Positions 41,683 through 50,284 are shown, numbered from the stretch's first letter. The stretch: DNA of 64,000 nt from Tranquillimonas alkanivorans (GCF_900115595.1 NZ_FOXA01000001.1:434001-498000); one strand, 5' to 3'. Numbers and translations: made by a program. The notes: generated by a model not told the origin, from the sequence alone.

Positions 41683-42460
41683 AGCCGCCGTCCACGTTCA
41701 CCAGCTGCCCGGTCATGTAGCCCGCCTGCGCGCTGCACAGAAACAGCATGGCGTCCGCGATCTCATCGGGCTGCGCCATGCGGCCCGCCATGATCAGCTC
41801 GCCCACCCGGCGCTGGAACTCGTCCGAATGGCCGTTGAACACCGCCCCCGGCGCGATGGTGTTCACCGTCGCCTTCCGCTCGGCCCAATAGCCCGCCAGC
41901 CACAACGTCAGCCCGTGGATGCCCGCCTTCGTCGCGGAATAGGCCGAGAACGACTTGAACGGCATGCCTTCGTAGATCCGGTGATGCGGCCCGTTCAGCG
42001 CGTACATCGACGCCACGTTGATCAGCGTCGCCGGATAGCGGCCGACGATGTCGCGGTCCATCTGCCGCGCGACCATGAAGGCACCCGTCAGGTTGGTGCG
42101 CATCGTACGCTCCCAGTCGCTGACGCTGGTGTCGGCGAAGTCCGGGAAGGACTTGCCCGCCCCCATCAACAGCTCACCGGTGATCGCGGCGTTGTTGAGC
42201 ACCACGTTCGGCTCCCAGCCGTCGCCCATGATACGCTGGAAGATGCTCTCGACTTGGGCCTCGTCGCCCACGTCCAGCTCGTAGAACCGGAAGTTATCGT
42301 TGTCCCCGTGCGTCTCGGTCAGCGCGTCGGCGCGGTGGCCCGGCAGGTCCGAGGCCACGACCCGCGCCCCTGCCGCCAGCATCCGCCGCACGTAGGTCGA
42401 GCCGAGCACCCCGCCCGACCCGGTGATGAAGACGGTGCGCCCCGCCAGCTGGTCATGCAT
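41669..42460 (-). CDS. SDR-family oxidoreductase
   Basis: 263 residues. A Rossmann fold with the classical SDR motifs GSGGVLGSTYVRR (the GxxxGxG-like cofactor loop), NNAAI, and the catalytic YSATK (SxxxY-AtK arrangement with INVASMYALNG). The C-terminal MTGQLVNVDGGFSGW is typical. It probably oxidises or reduces a sugar intermediate. Its start overlaps the neuA stop by 8 bases, so it belongs to the Gfo/Idh-neuA-SDR unit. Confidence 0.88.
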   Translation of the reverse strand: MHDQLAGRTVFITGSGGVLGSTYVRRMLAAGARVVASDLPGHRADALTETHGDNDNFRFYELDVGDEAQVESIFQRIMGDGWEPNVVLNNAAITGELLMGAGKSFPDFADTSVSDWERTMRTNLTGAFMVARQMDRDIVGRYPATLINVASMYALNGPHHRIYEGMPFKSFSAYSATKAGIHGLTLWLAGYWAERKATVNTIAPGAVFNGHSDEFQRRVGELIMAGRMAQPDEIADAMLFLCSAQAGYMTGQLVNVDGGFSGW

Positions 42461-43160
42461 GTCCCTGATCCTTCTCGCGTTCGCCCATCAGGAACTCCAC
42501 CATGCGGAAGTCCAGCGGGCTGTCGATGTCCACGCAGCGCTCGGGCGGCATGAGGTACGGGATCACCCGCCCCTCGAAGAGGCTGCCCGCCCGCCGCAGG
42601 TAGTCCGGCGCCACGACATAGGTCGAGGCCGCGTGCTCCCACACGGTCGGCGCCTGCTGCCGCGCCACCACGCCGCCGGGTAGCGGCTTCGACACGTGCA
42701 GCGCGCCGGTCTCATCCGGCTCCACCAGGTTGAAGTACGGGTTCTTCCGCGCCTCGCAGCACGACATCACCATGTCCGGCCGCTCGGCGAAGAACAGATT
42801 CAGCGCCGCGTCGATGTCTTCCGGCAGTCGCAGCGGAGAGGTGCAGTCGAGGTCCAGGAAGGCGCCGGCCGGCCCCGCCAGTTTCTCCGCCTCCTCCAGA
42901 GCATGCTGCCAGACGCCCCACTTGCCCGCCGCGTCGGTCGCCAGGTGCGCGGGCCGGAGCCCGATCTCCAGCGCCCCCTTCGCCACGGCGTGCTGGTAAA
43001 TCTCCTCGTCGTCGGTTGACACCACCACCGCGTCCACCCGGGGCGCGGCGAAAAGCTGGTCGAGCGACCAGTCGATCAGCGGCTTGCCCCGCATGTCGCG
43101 GAAGTTCTTGCGCGGAACCCCCTTCGAGCCCTTCCGCGCCCCGATGTGCCCGATGATCAT
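42453..43160 (-). CDS. neuA: CMP-nonulosonic acid (acylneuraminate) synthetase
   Basis: 235 residues. The cytidylyltransferase motifs are IIGHIGARKGSKGVPRKNFR (CTP binding), VVSTDDEEIYQHAVAKGA and FLDLDCTSPLRLPEDIDAAL. It activates the NeuB product with CTP to CMP-nonulosonic acid. It is shorter than E. coli NeuA (419), matching the single-domain form. It overlaps the Gfo/Idh gene before it and the SDR gene after it, so all three are coupled. Confidence 0.87.
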   Translation of the reverse strand: MIIGHIGARKGSKGVPRKNFRDMRGKPLIDWSLDQLFAAPRVDAVVVSTDDEEIYQHAVAKGALEIGLRPAHLATDAAGKWGVWQHALEEAEKLAGPAGAFLDLDCTSPLRLPEDIDAALNLFFAERPDMVMSCCEARKNPYFNLVEPDETGALHVSKPLPGGVVARQQAPTVWEHAASTYVVAPDYLRRAGSLFEGRVIPYLMPPERCVDIDSPLDFRMVEFLMGEREKDQGHA

Positions 43161-44083
43161 GGCAGCTCCTTCTCCACCTCTCCGACGAAGACCCGCCGGT
43201 CATGCGCCTGCGCCACCAGCGCCACGCTCTCGCCCACCCGGTCGAGCCGCGGCAGATGCTCCACGTCCGATACCGGCCGCCCCGCCACCAGGCACAGGAA
43301 GTCGCGCATGATGTCCAGGAACATCGCGTTGCGCTCCAGCGGCAGGTCCAGATCCCGCGCGTCTTCCGGGTCCGACACGACATACCGCTGCGCCGCGAAG
43401 TCGAAGTCGTGCATCCGCGCAACCCCGTGCAGCGTCGCCCGCCGGTGCAGCTTCGGCGTCAGGTAATCCATCGACACCTCGCCCAGCGCGCCGCGCGGCC
43501 CCTCCAGCGTCACCCGGCTCGCCACGTCGACGCCGGGATAATTCTGGTGGCCCAGGCTCTCCACCCGCGCCACGCGCACCCCCGGAAACAGGCAGGCCGC
43601 CATGTCCAGCTCGTGGCAGAGGTCCAGCAGCACGCCACCCCCGTCCGCCCGCGCGGCATAGCTTTCCGAGAACACCCAGCCCGGCCGCCACTGCGTCACG
43701 TCGTGCCCGATCTCGAACGAGAACCGGAACACGTCGCCCAGCTCCGCCCGCGCCAGCGCCCGGAACGCCGGGTGATAGCGCATCATCAGCCCCAGCATCG
43801 ACCGCTCCGCCACCGGCGCCGCCGCCTGCGTCACCCGCTCCAGCTCCGCTATCGACGGCGCAAGAGGCTTCTCCACGAAGACCGGGAGCCGCCGCGCGGC
43901 CGCGTCCGACACCGGCCCCAGCCGCACGTCGCTCGCCGTGGCCACCACCACGCCGTCGCAGCCGTCCAGCCGCTCCGGCGCGTAGTCCCGCCACGGCACC
44001 AGCACCGCCTCGGCCCCGAGCTCGCGCAGGTTGCCGTGGTGCCGCCGCCCGATCGATCCCGCGCCGATTACCGCTATCCGCAT
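43157..44083 (-). CDS. Gfo/Idh/MocA-family oxidoreductase
   Basis: 308 residues. The N-terminal dinucleotide fold opens MRIAVIGAGSIGRRHHGNL, followed by VEKPLAPS (the EKP motif) and a C-terminal alpha/beta domain with LLDLCHELDMAACLF. These enzymes oxidise or reduce sugar carbons with NAD(P). Leading the neuA operon, it may modify the nonulosonic acid or its precursor. The specific reaction is unknown. Confidence 0.87.
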   Translation of the reverse strand: MRIAVIGAGSIGRRHHGNLRELGAEAVLVPWRDYAPERLDGCDGVVVATASDVRLGPVSDAAARRLPVFVEKPLAPSIAELERVTQAAAPVAERSMLGLMMRYHPAFRALARAELGDVFRFSFEIGHDVTQWRPGWVFSESYAARADGGGVLLDLCHELDMAACLFPGVRVARVESLGHQNYPGVDVASRVTLEGPRGALGEVSMDYLTPKLHRRATLHGVARMHDFDFAAQRYVVSDPEDARDLDLPLERNAMFLDIMRDFLCLVAGRPVSDVEHLPRLDRVGESVALVAQAHDRRVFVGEVEKELP

Positions 44084-44129
44084 CCGTCACCTCCGCTCAC
44101 GGACCCCGCCGGGTGGCGCGATCCGGCCC

Positions 44130-44153
44130 ATCTTCGGTCCTCAAATATCCTCG
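44130..44153 (+). repeat. Dispersed repeat, copy B
   Basis: ATCTTCGGTCC then TCAAATATCCTCG, matching copies A and C. It sits in the 97-base gap between the Gfo/Idh gene start and the end of the ornithine-cyclodeaminase-like gene. Confidence 0.7.
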
Positions 44154-44180
44154 CCAAAGGCATCGCGGCCCGCAGGGCCG

Positions 44181-45146
44181 CTACCGACCGGCGTGCGCCG
44201 AAGGCGCGCATTCGTCTTTCCCGGGCGGCGGTCGCCCCGCCCGCCAGCGGTCCAGGATGAACCGCGCCGTCATTAGGTCCAAGTGCGCGCCGCCGCCGTT
44301 CTTGAACAGCGTGATCTCGTCGGATGTTTCGCGCGCGAAACCTTTGACCGGACGGTCATAGAAATCCGCCACCACGTCGGCCTCGGCGATCACGCCGCGC
44401 TCCAGCGGGATCTTCAGCTCGCCGATATGGCCCAGCACGGTGGCGCGGTTGTCGACGAAGAGGCGCGCGCGGGTCAGCGCTGCGTCGTCGGCCTCGCGCA
44501 TGTCGGGACGGAAGGCGCCGATCAGGTCGACGTGCTGGCCGGGCCGCAGCCAGGCCCCCTTCAGCACCGGCTCGGCCGACATGGTTGCGGATGCAACTAT
44601 GTCGGCGCGGCCCACCGCCGCCTCCAGGTCGGACACCGCCTCGGTCCGCTCGAACTCCGCCGCCAGCGCCGCGGCCTTCGACGGTGTGCGGTTCCACACC
44701 AGGAACCGCGCCTGCGGGAAGAGCGCTGCATAGGCTTCGCGCAGCGACCGTGCCACGGCGCCCGCGCCCAGTATCAGGATCACCTCGCTGTCGGACCGGG
44801 CGAGCTTGCGCGCGGCCAGCAGGCTGTCGCCGGCGGTCTTCCACTTGGTGACCAGGTGGAAATCCACCACCGCCTCGAGCATGCCGTCCGCGTCGGAGTA
44901 AAGCGATACGCCCCCGTTGACCGAGGGCATTCCGGCGGCGGCATTGCCGGGGAAGATCGTCGCGGACTTCACCGCCAGGCCCAGGCCGTCGATCCAGGCG
45001 GCCCGGTTCAGCAGGGTGTCGTCGCCGCGATAGAGGAACATGTCCTCCACCTGCGCCCTCGGCTGGGCATGCCCGGCCTCGAGCGCGTCGATCAGGCCCA
45101 GCCAGTCCAGCCGCGCCTGGCCCTCGCCGAACGGGATGACGATCAT
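44181..45146 (-). CDS. Ornithine cyclodeaminase/mu-crystallin family protein
   Basis: 321 residues from ATG 45146. NAD-binding fold with VILILGAGAVARSLREAYAAL, substrate region KSATIFPGN and the metal/substrate end HVDLIGAFRPDMREADDAAL. Family members reduce or deaminate amino/imino acids (for example proline synthesis from ornithine or ketimine reduction). Its C-terminal tail is proline-rich and partly repeat-like (GRPPPGKDECAPSAHAGR). The start overlaps the HAD gene stop as ATGA. Confidence 0.87.
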   Translation of the reverse strand: MIVIPFGEGQARLDWLGLIDALEAGHAQPRAQVEDMFLYRGDDTLLNRAAWIDGLGLAVKSATIFPGNAAAGMPSVNGGVSLYSDADGMLEAVVDFHLVTKWKTAGDSLLAARKLARSDSEVILILGAGAVARSLREAYAALFPQARFLVWNRTPSKAAALAAEFERTEAVSDLEAAVGRADIVASATMSAEPVLKGAWLRPGQHVDLIGAFRPDMREADDAALTRARLFVDNRATVLGHIGELKIPLERGVIAEADVVADFYDRPVKGFARETSDEITLFKNGGGAHLDLMTARFILDRWRAGRPPPGKDECAPSAHAGR

Positions 45147-45769
45147 GCCGGCGCGGCCTCGGCCTCGGTCAGCAGGCCCTCGGCCACCAGCCGCTCGGCC
45201 CAGCCTTGGGGCCCCTCGAACAGGTGCGTCTGCCAGCCGCGGTCGGCGGCGGCGCGGATGTTGTCGGGCCGGTCGTCGGTGAACAGAAGGTTGGCGGGCG
45301 TGACGCCGCAATCCTCTTCGACCATGCGGTAGATCTCGGGGTGCGGCTTGATCACGCCCATGTGCCCCGAGATGTAGCGGCGGTCGAACTCGGCCAGGAA
45401 CGGGTACTGCGTCTCGGCGAAGGCGAAGCTGCCGATCCCGAAGTTCGACAGGCAATAGACCGGCAGCCCCTTCGAGCGCAGCGCGCGCAGAAGCTCGAGC
45501 GAGTGCGGGATCACCGGCTTGGCAAGCTCGATCCACTGGTCGTGCCAGTCGCGGATGGCGTCGGCGTAGTCGGGAAACCTGTCGGCCGTGGCATAGATGG
45601 TTTCGCGGAAGTCGCCGCCGCGGTCGACCTCGTCGTTCATCGCGTGCAGGTCCACCGTGGCAAAGAGCTGCTTGCGCAGCACCTCGCCGTAGACCCGGTC
45701 GTAGTACCGCTCGGGCTGCCATTCGATCAGCACGTTGCCGATGTCGAAGATCACCGCGTCGACCGCCAT
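45143..45769 (-). CDS. HAD-superfamily hydrolase
   Basis: 208 residues from ATG 45769, preceded by AAGGAGG. HAD motifs are VIFDIGNVLIEW (motif I; the first Asp of DIGN is the nucleophile), YCLSNFG (motif II), KPHPEIY (motif III) and LFTDDRPDNIRAA (motif IV). A helical cap lies between motifs I and II. It resembles haloacid-dehalogenase/phosphatase members close to YihX. The substrate is unknown. It is too unlike KdsC (no cap there) to be the missing Kdo phosphatase. Confidence 0.87.
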   Translation of the reverse strand: MAVDAVIFDIGNVLIEWQPERYYDRVYGEVLRKQLFATVDLHAMNDEVDRGGDFRETIYATADRFPDYADAIRDWHDQWIELAKPVIPHSLELLRALRSKGLPVYCLSNFGIGSFAFAETQYPFLAEFDRRYISGHMGVIKPHPEIYRMVEEDCGVTPANLLFTDDRPDNIRAAADRGWQTHLFEGPQGWAERLVAEGLLTEAEAAPA

Positions 45770-45788
45770 GTCGCCTCCTTCTCCGCTT

Positions 45789-45811
45789 GCGAATTCTCGT
45801 CGAGAATTCGC
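45789..45811. repeat. Perfect palindrome, TTCTCGTCGAGAA class
   Basis: Arms GCGAATTCTCG (45789-45799) and CGAGAATTCGC (45801-45811) around a single T. It lies between the YaiI stop and the HAD start. Two related palindromes lie at 47150 and 47174. Confidence 0.75.
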
Positions 45812-45815
45812 GTCC

Positions 45816-46250
45816 CTAACCTCGCATCGCCCGCTCCAGCGCATCGCGGAAGCGCGCGCGGTCGGCCTTGGTGAATCCCTTGCCGCCGCCCTGCCGGAAC
45901 GGATCGGCCGCGCGCAGGTCGGTCATCAGGTCCCGCGTGGCCAGCGCGTTGCCCACGTTCGCCGCCGTCAGCCGCTCGCCGTTGGGCTTGACAACCCGCG
46001 CGCCCGCCTCGACGCAGCGCGCCGCCAGCGGGATGTCGTTCGTGACCACGACGTCGCCGGCCCCGCATTGTTCCGCGATCCACTTGTCGGCCTCGTCCGG
46101 CCCCTCGGCCACGTAGACCATCCGCACCAGCGGATTGTGCGACGGGCGCAGGCCGCCGTTCGAGACGAAGGCGATCTCGACGCCGTGGCGGGTGGCCACC
46201 GCCTCGGCCTCGGCCTTCACCGGGCAGGCGTCGGCATCGACATAGATCAC
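45816..46250 (-). CDS. yaiI: YaiI/YqxD (DUF188) family protein
   Basis: 144 residues from a GTG at 46250 that overlaps the fghA stop as GTGA. The family opening [18 protein letters not shown] is followed by [20 protein letters not shown] and a C-terminal [26 protein letters not shown]. The fold is PIN/NYN-like with conserved acidic residues, suggesting nuclease activity, but no function is proven. It lies just downstream of fghA. Confidence 0.92.
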   Translation of the reverse strand: MIYVDADACPVKAEAEAVATRHGVEIAFVSNGGLRPSHNPLVRMVYVAEGPDEADKWIAEQCGAGDVVVTNDIPLAARCVEAGARVVKPNGERLTAANVGNALATRDLMTDLRAADPFRQGGGKGFTKADRARFRDALERAMRG

Positions 46251-47077
46251 GCCCAGAGCGCCTCGGCATGGAAGTCCACGTGATCGGCCATGAAGCTCGA
46301 CACGAAGAAGTAGCTGTGGTCGTAGCCCGGCTGCATCCGGATCGTCGCCTGCTGCCGCCGTTTCAGGGCGGCCGCGGCCAGCGCCTCGGGCATCAGCAGG
46401 TCGAGGAACTGGTCCTTCGTCCCGGTGTCGATCAGCATCGGCCCGTCGAAGCCTTCGGCCTCCATCAGCAGCGTCGCGTCGTGGCGCGCCCACGCGTCCC
46501 GGTCCTCGCCCAGATACGCCGTGAATTGCTTGCGGCCCCAGTCGCTTCGGGACGGGTGGCAGATGGGCGAGAAGGCCGAGACCGACCGGAAGCGCCCGGG
46601 CAATCGCATCGCCGCCGTCAGCGCGCCGTGCCCGCCCATGGAGTGGCCGGTGATCGCCTGCCGCTCCTCGTCCACCGCGAAGTTCGCGGTCAGGATGCGC
46701 GGCAGCTCCTCGGTCACGTAGTCCCACATTTGGTAGTGCTTCGCCCACGGGTCCCGCGTGGCATTGACGTAGAAGCCGGCTCCCTGGCCCAGATCGAAGG
46801 CGTCGTCGTTCGCCACGTCATCGCCGCGGGGCGAGGTGTCGGGGAAGACCAGCGCAAGGCCTTGCTCGGCCGCATGGGCCTGCGCACCGGCCTTGGTCAT
46901 GGCGTTCTCGTGCGTGCAGGTCAGGCCCGAGAGGTACCACAGGACCGGCACCGGCCCCTCCTTCGCCTCGGCCGGCAGGAACAGGCCGAAGGTCATGTCG
47001 CAGCCCGTCGCGTCCGAGGCGTGGCGGTACACGCCCTGCACGCCGCCGAAGCAGGCATTCTCGCTGATCGTTTCCAT
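46247..47077 (-). CDS. fghA: S-formylglutathione hydrolase
   Basis: 276 residues from ATG 47077 with AAGGAGG upstream. Esterase-D family motifs: [18 protein letters not shown], nucleophile elbow [27 protein letters not shown] and the catalytic His in [16 protein letters not shown]. It converts S-formylglutathione to formate and glutathione, the second step of formaldehyde detoxification. Its partner adhI is at 48765-49877 on the same strand with two genes between. Confidence 0.95.
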   Translation of the reverse strand: METISENACFGGVQGVYRHASDATGCDMTFGLFLPAEAKEGPVPVLWYLSGLTCTHENAMTKAGAQAHAAEQGLALVFPDTSPRGDDVANDDAFDLGQGAGFYVNATRDPWAKHYQMWDYVTEELPRILTANFAVDEERQAITGHSMGGHGALTAAMRLPGRFRSVSAFSPICHPSRSDWGRKQFTAYLGEDRDAWARHDATLLMEAEGFDGPMLIDTGTKDQFLDLLMPEALAAAALKRRQQATIRMQPGYDHSYFFVSSFMADHVDFHAEALWA

Positions 47078-47149
47078 CCGGGGCCTCCTTTCGCTCGCCC
47101 CAAGGGCTACTCTGCCCGCACCGCGCCCGCAATGGCCGCCGGGCGGGGG

Positions 47150-47168
47150 GGATTTTCGTCGAAAATCC
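47150..47168. repeat. Perfect palindrome, TTTTCGTCGAAAA class
   Basis: Arms GGATTTTCG and CGAAAATCC around one T in the fghA-tetR intergenic space. Same TCGTCGA core as the 45789 element. Confidence 0.75.
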
Positions 47169-47173
47169 GCGGG

Positions 47174-47198
47174 GGCAAATCTTCGACGAAGATTTGCC
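47174..47198. repeat. Perfect palindrome, CTTCGACGAAG class
   Basis: Arms GGCAAATCTTCG and CGAAGATTTGCC around one A. Only five bases separate it from the 47150 palindrome. Both lie between fghA and tetR start codons, so they may be operators, terminator remnants or mobile palindromes. Confidence 0.75.
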
Positions 47199-47317
47199 GG
47201 CCCGGGCGGCTGCCGCGCGGAATGGTTGCAGACGCAACGGCGCGTCCCCATCTGTCCCTCAGCCAGCCGCCGCCCTGCACATGGAGCGCGTGGCCCCTTT
47301 GGGGGAGGAGCCGCCGA

Positions 47318-47935
47318 ATGAACGTCATGCCGCAGAAGATCAAGAAGGGTCGCAAGTTCGACCAGGTGCTCGAGGGCGCGCGGCAGGTCTTCATGGCGGA
47401 CGGCTACGAAGGCGCGAGCGTCGACACCATCGCCAAGGCGGCGGGCGTGTCGAAGGCGACGCTTTACAGCTATTTCCCGGACAAAAGGCTGCTGTTCACC
47501 GAGGTGGCGCGCCACGAATGCGGCCGCCAGGCACAGGCCGCGGTGGCCGAGCTGGACCTGGACGCCTGCCCGCGCGAGGTGCTGGCCCGGACCGGGCGGC
47601 ACATGCTGCAGTTCTTCCTGTCGGATTTCGGGCAGCGCGTGTTCCGCATCTGCGTGGCCGAGACCGACCGCTTCCCCGAGCTGGGCTGCCAGTTCTACGA
47701 AAGCGGCCCGAAGCTGGTGGAAAGCACGCTGTGCGGTTACTTCGAGCGCGCCATCGCCCGCGGCGAGCTGGCGATCGACGACACCTGCCTGGCCGCGCAC
47801 CAGTTCGCCGAGCTCTGCAAGGCCGAGCTCTTCCCCCGGCTGGTCTTCGGGGTGCAGACGCGGTTTTCGACCGAGGAGATCGACCGCGTCGTGGGCAGCG
47901 CGGTCGACATGTTCCTGGCGCGCTACGGCCGCTGA
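47318..47935 (+). CDS. TetR-family transcriptional regulator
   Basis: 205 residues from ATG 47318 (GGGGGAGGAG upstream). TetR HTH: VLEGARQVFMADGYEGASVDTIA, then KAAGVSKATLYSYFPDKRLLF. The C-terminal ligand domain (TetR_C 33/AcrR-like) has FFLSDFGQRVFRICVAE. It is divergent from fghA, so it may regulate the formaldehyde genes or itself; the two palindromes between them are candidate sites. Confidence 0.88.
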   Translation: MNVMPQKIKKGRKFDQVLEGARQVFMADGYEGASVDTIAKAAGVSKATLYSYFPDKRLLFTEVARHECGRQAQAAVAELDLDACPREVLARTGRHMLQFFLSDFGQRVFRICVAETDRFPELGCQFYESGPKLVESTLCGYFERAIARGELAIDDTCLAAHQFAELCKAELFPRLVFGVQTRFSTEEIDRVVGSAVDMFLARYGR

Positions 47936-47938
47936 GGG

Positions 47939-48658
47939 TCAGTCGCGCCGGCGCACGTGCAGCTGGTTGCCGATGCGCTTGGTCTCGAACCGCTTGAGAT
48001 CCTGCACCAGGTCCGACAGCTTCTTCTTGCCGTAGGTCCGGGTGTCGAAATCGGGGTTGTCGGCCACGATGTACTGCCCGAGCGGCCCGAGCGCGTACCA
48101 CTCGTCGTCCTGTTCGATCTTGTCCATGGCGCGGATGATCAGCGGCACCGCCTCGATTGGCGCGCGCTTCTCGCTGACGGGGGCCGGCTTGCCGGCCTCG
48201 GTCGGCTCGGGCTCCTCGTCGACGATGTTCTCGATCAGGATGAAGCGGTTGCAGACGTTGCGCAGCGACTCGGGCGCCTTCTTCTCGCCGATGCCGATGA
48301 CGTCGAGCCCCTGTTCGCGGATGCGGTTGGCCAGCGCCGTGAAGTCACTGTCGGACGACACCAGCACGAAGCCGTCGAAGCGGCCGGTGTGCAGGATGTC
48401 CATCGCGTCGATCACCAGCCCGATATCCGACGCGTTCTTGCCCTTGGTGTTCGCCGTTTCCTGGTGCGCGACGAGGCCCAGGGCGCGCGTCGTCTCGGCC
48501 CAGCCGCGCAACTGGCCCGACGACCAGTCGCCGTAGACCCGGCGCAGGGCCGGTTCGCCGAGCGAGGTGATTTCCTTCAGGATCGGTCCGGCGAAGCGGG
48601 AGGGGATGTTATCGGCATCGATCAGGACGGCGTAGAGCGGGCGGTCGCGGAGTGCCAT
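47939..48658 (-). CDS. NYN domain protein with C-terminal LOTUS/OST-HTH domain
   Basis: 239 residues. The NYN (PIN-like) domain (about 8-140) has AVLIDADNIPSRFAGPILKEI, GKNASDIGLVIDAMDIL and FVLVSSDSDFTALANRIREQG with the conserved acidic residues. A LOTUS/OST-HTH domain (about 165-235) follows with KKKLSDLVQDLKRFETKR. The layout is that of LabA-like proteins, predicted RNases or RNA-binding proteins. It converges on tetR (3 bases between stops). Confidence 0.87.
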   Translation of the reverse strand: MALRDRPLYAVLIDADNIPSRFAGPILKEITSLGEPALRRVYGDWSSGQLRGWAETTRALGLVAHQETANTKGKNASDIGLVIDAMDILHTGRFDGFVLVSSDSDFTALANRIREQGLDVIGIGEKKAPESLRNVCNRFILIENIVDEEPEPTEAGKPAPVSEKRAPIEAVPLIIRAMDKIEQDDEWYALGPLGQYIVADNPDFDTRTYGKKKLSDLVQDLKRFETKRIGNQLHVRRRD

Positions 48659-48688
48659 GTGGGCGGGCCTTTGTTCTGGCGGCGGACC

Positions 48689-48738
48689 CCGGGGGCTGTC
48701 TGCCCCCGGACCCCCGAGGATATTTCCAGACCGAAGAT
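48689..48738 (-). repeat. Dispersed repeat, copy C, with adjoining hairpin
   Basis: CCGAGGATATTT then CCAGACCGAAGAT (48714-48738) is the inverse of copies A and B. A hairpin CCGGGGGC/GCCCCCGG (48689-48696 and 48702-48709) precedes it. It lies between the end of adhI and the NYN gene start, where a terminator would be expected. Confidence 0.7.
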
Positions 48739-48764
48739 GGGGCCGAGGGCGGCCCCGGCGGCGG

Positions 48765-49877
48765 TCAGTAGACGACGACCGAGCGGATCGACTTGCCTTC
48801 GTGCATCAGGTCGAAGCCGTCGTTGATCGTGTCGAGGGTGAGGGTGTGGGTGATCATCGGGTCGATGTCGATCTTGCCCTCCATGTACCAGTCCACGATC
48901 CGGGGCACGTCGGTGCGGCCGCGCGCGCCGCCGAAGGCCGTGCCTTTCCAGACGCGCCCGGTGACGAGCTGGAAAGGCCGCGTCGCGATCTCGGCCCCCG
49001 CGGGCGCCACGCCGATGATGATCGACTCGCCCCAGCCCTTGTGGGCCGATTCCAGCGCGGCGCGCATGACCTGGACGTTGCCGGTGGCGTCGAAGGTGTA
49101 GTCGGCCCCGCCCTTGGTCAGGCTGACGAGGTAGGGGACGAGGTCGCCATCGACCTCGTTGGGATTGACGAAATCGGTCATGCCGAAGCGTTCGGCCATG
49201 GCGCGCTTATTGGGGTTGAGGTCCACGCCCACGATCTGGTCGGCGCCCGCGAGGCGGAGGCCCTGGATCACGTTCAAACCGATGCCGCCCAGGCCGAAGA
49301 CGATGGCGCGCGAGCCGATTTCGACCTTGGCGGTGTTGATCACCGCGCCGATGCCGGTGGTGACGCCGCAGCCGATGTAGCAGATCTTGTCGAAGGGCGC
49401 GTCCTCGCGGACCTTGGCGAGCGCGATCTCGGGCAGGACCGTGTGGTTGGAGAAGGTCGAACAGCCCATGTAGTGCAGGATAGGGTCGCCATCGAGCGTG
49501 GAGAAGCGCGAGGTGCCGTCGGGCATCACGCCTTGGCCTTGCGTGGTGCGGATCGCCTGGCAGAGGTTCGTCTTGGGGTTCAGGCAGTATTCGCACTCGC
49601 GGCATTCGGGCGTGTAGAGCGGGATCACGTGGTCGCCGGGCTTGAGCGAGGTGGCGCCTTCGCCGACCTCGACCACCACGCCCGCGCCCTCGTGGCCGAG
49701 GATGGCGGGGAACAGGCCCTCGGGGTCGGCGCCGGACAGGGTGAATTCGTCGGTGTGGCAGATGCCGGTGGCCTTGATCTCGACAAGCACTTCGCCGGCG
49801 CGGGGACCGTCGAGGTTGACCTCCATGATTTCGAGCGGCTTTCCGGCTGCGGTGGCGACGGCGGCGCGGGTTTTCAT
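48765..49877 (-). CDS. adhI: S-(hydroxymethyl)glutathione dehydrogenase / class III ADH
   Basis: 370 residues, family length. It oxidises S-hydroxymethylglutathione with NAD, the first step of formaldehyde removal. Zinc ligands are in [26 protein letters not shown] and the structural cluster [15 protein letters not shown]. The cofactor site is [27 protein letters not shown] precedes the ATG. Together with fghA it forms the glutathione pathway to formate. Confidence 0.96.
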   Translation of the reverse strand: MKTRAAVATAAGKPLEIMEVNLDGPRAGEVLVEIKATGICHTDEFTLSGADPEGLFPAILGHEGAGVVVEVGEGATSLKPGDHVIPLYTPECRECEYCLNPKTNLCQAIRTTQGQGVMPDGTSRFSTLDGDPILHYMGCSTFSNHTVLPEIALAKVREDAPFDKICYIGCGVTTGIGAVINTAKVEIGSRAIVFGLGGIGLNVIQGLRLAGADQIVGVDLNPNKRAMAERFGMTDFVNPNEVDGDLVPYLVSLTKGGADYTFDATGNVQVMRAALESAHKGWGESIIIGVAPAGAEIATRPFQLVTGRVWKGTAFGGARGRTDVPRIVDWYMEGKIDIDPMITHTLTLDTINDGFDLMHEGKSIRSVVVY

Positions 49878-49931
49878 CGGCGCTCTCCCTGACTAGCGTT
49901 GCGGGGGAACAGGGCCAGAAAGGGGCGTGGA

Positions 49932-50207
49932 ATGCAACCGAAGACGTGGATGGCGGCGGCCGGGCTGGCGGCGCTGACGGGCTGCGCGCCGATGGACGAG
50001 GCGTCCGGGCCGACCGGAGAGGGAAGCTGCGGCGCGGACGGGTACGGGTCGCTCGTGGGGGCGCAGCTGGCGGCCGTGACGATGCCGGCGGACCTGAACG
50101 CGCGGATCATCGGACCGGACACGATGGTGACGCAGGATTACCAGCCCGGCCGGCTGAACATCGTGGTGGACGAGGACGGATACATCACGCGCGTCTATTG
50201 CGGCTGA
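49932..50207 (+). CDS. Peptidase inhibitor I78-family lipoprotein
   Basis: 91 residues from ATG 49932. A short signal ends LAALTGC, a lipobox. The I78 fold pattern is ADGYGSLVGAQLAAVTMP and ADLNARIIGPDTMVTQDYQP, ending VDEDGYITRVYCG. These small proteins are thought to inhibit serine peptidases at the envelope. It is divergent from adhI (54 bases between starts). Confidence 0.85.
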   Translation: MQPKTWMAAAGLAALTGCAPMDEASGPTGEGSCGADGYGSLVGAQLAAVTMPADLNARIIGPDTMVTQDYQPGRLNIVVDEDGYITRVYCG

Positions 50208-50269
50208 CGCGACGCGAGCGGCGCGCGGGGCGACTCGACTCCGGCAGGGCGTGGCGCTAGCCTTGGCAT

Positions 50270-50284
50270 GAACATAACGGGAAC
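50270..50284 (+). promoter_or_regulatory. LexA box (GAAC-N7-GAAC) of imuB
   Basis: A GAAC word at 50270-50273, seven bases, and GAAC at 50281-50284 exactly match the alphaproteobacterial LexA operator (the GTTC-N7-GTTC direct repeat read on the other strand). It ends 19 bases before the imuB ATG. An upstream in-frame ATG at 50268 would lie inside this operator, so it is unlikely to be the start. Confidence 0.75.

Noticed and set aside
45143-45769. HAD hydrolase as the missing Kdo-8-P phosphatase (KdsC)
   Set aside because: It has an inserted helical cap and motif pattern of haloacid-dehalogenase type; KdsC is capless and shorter. It also sits with an ornithine cyclodeaminase-like gene.
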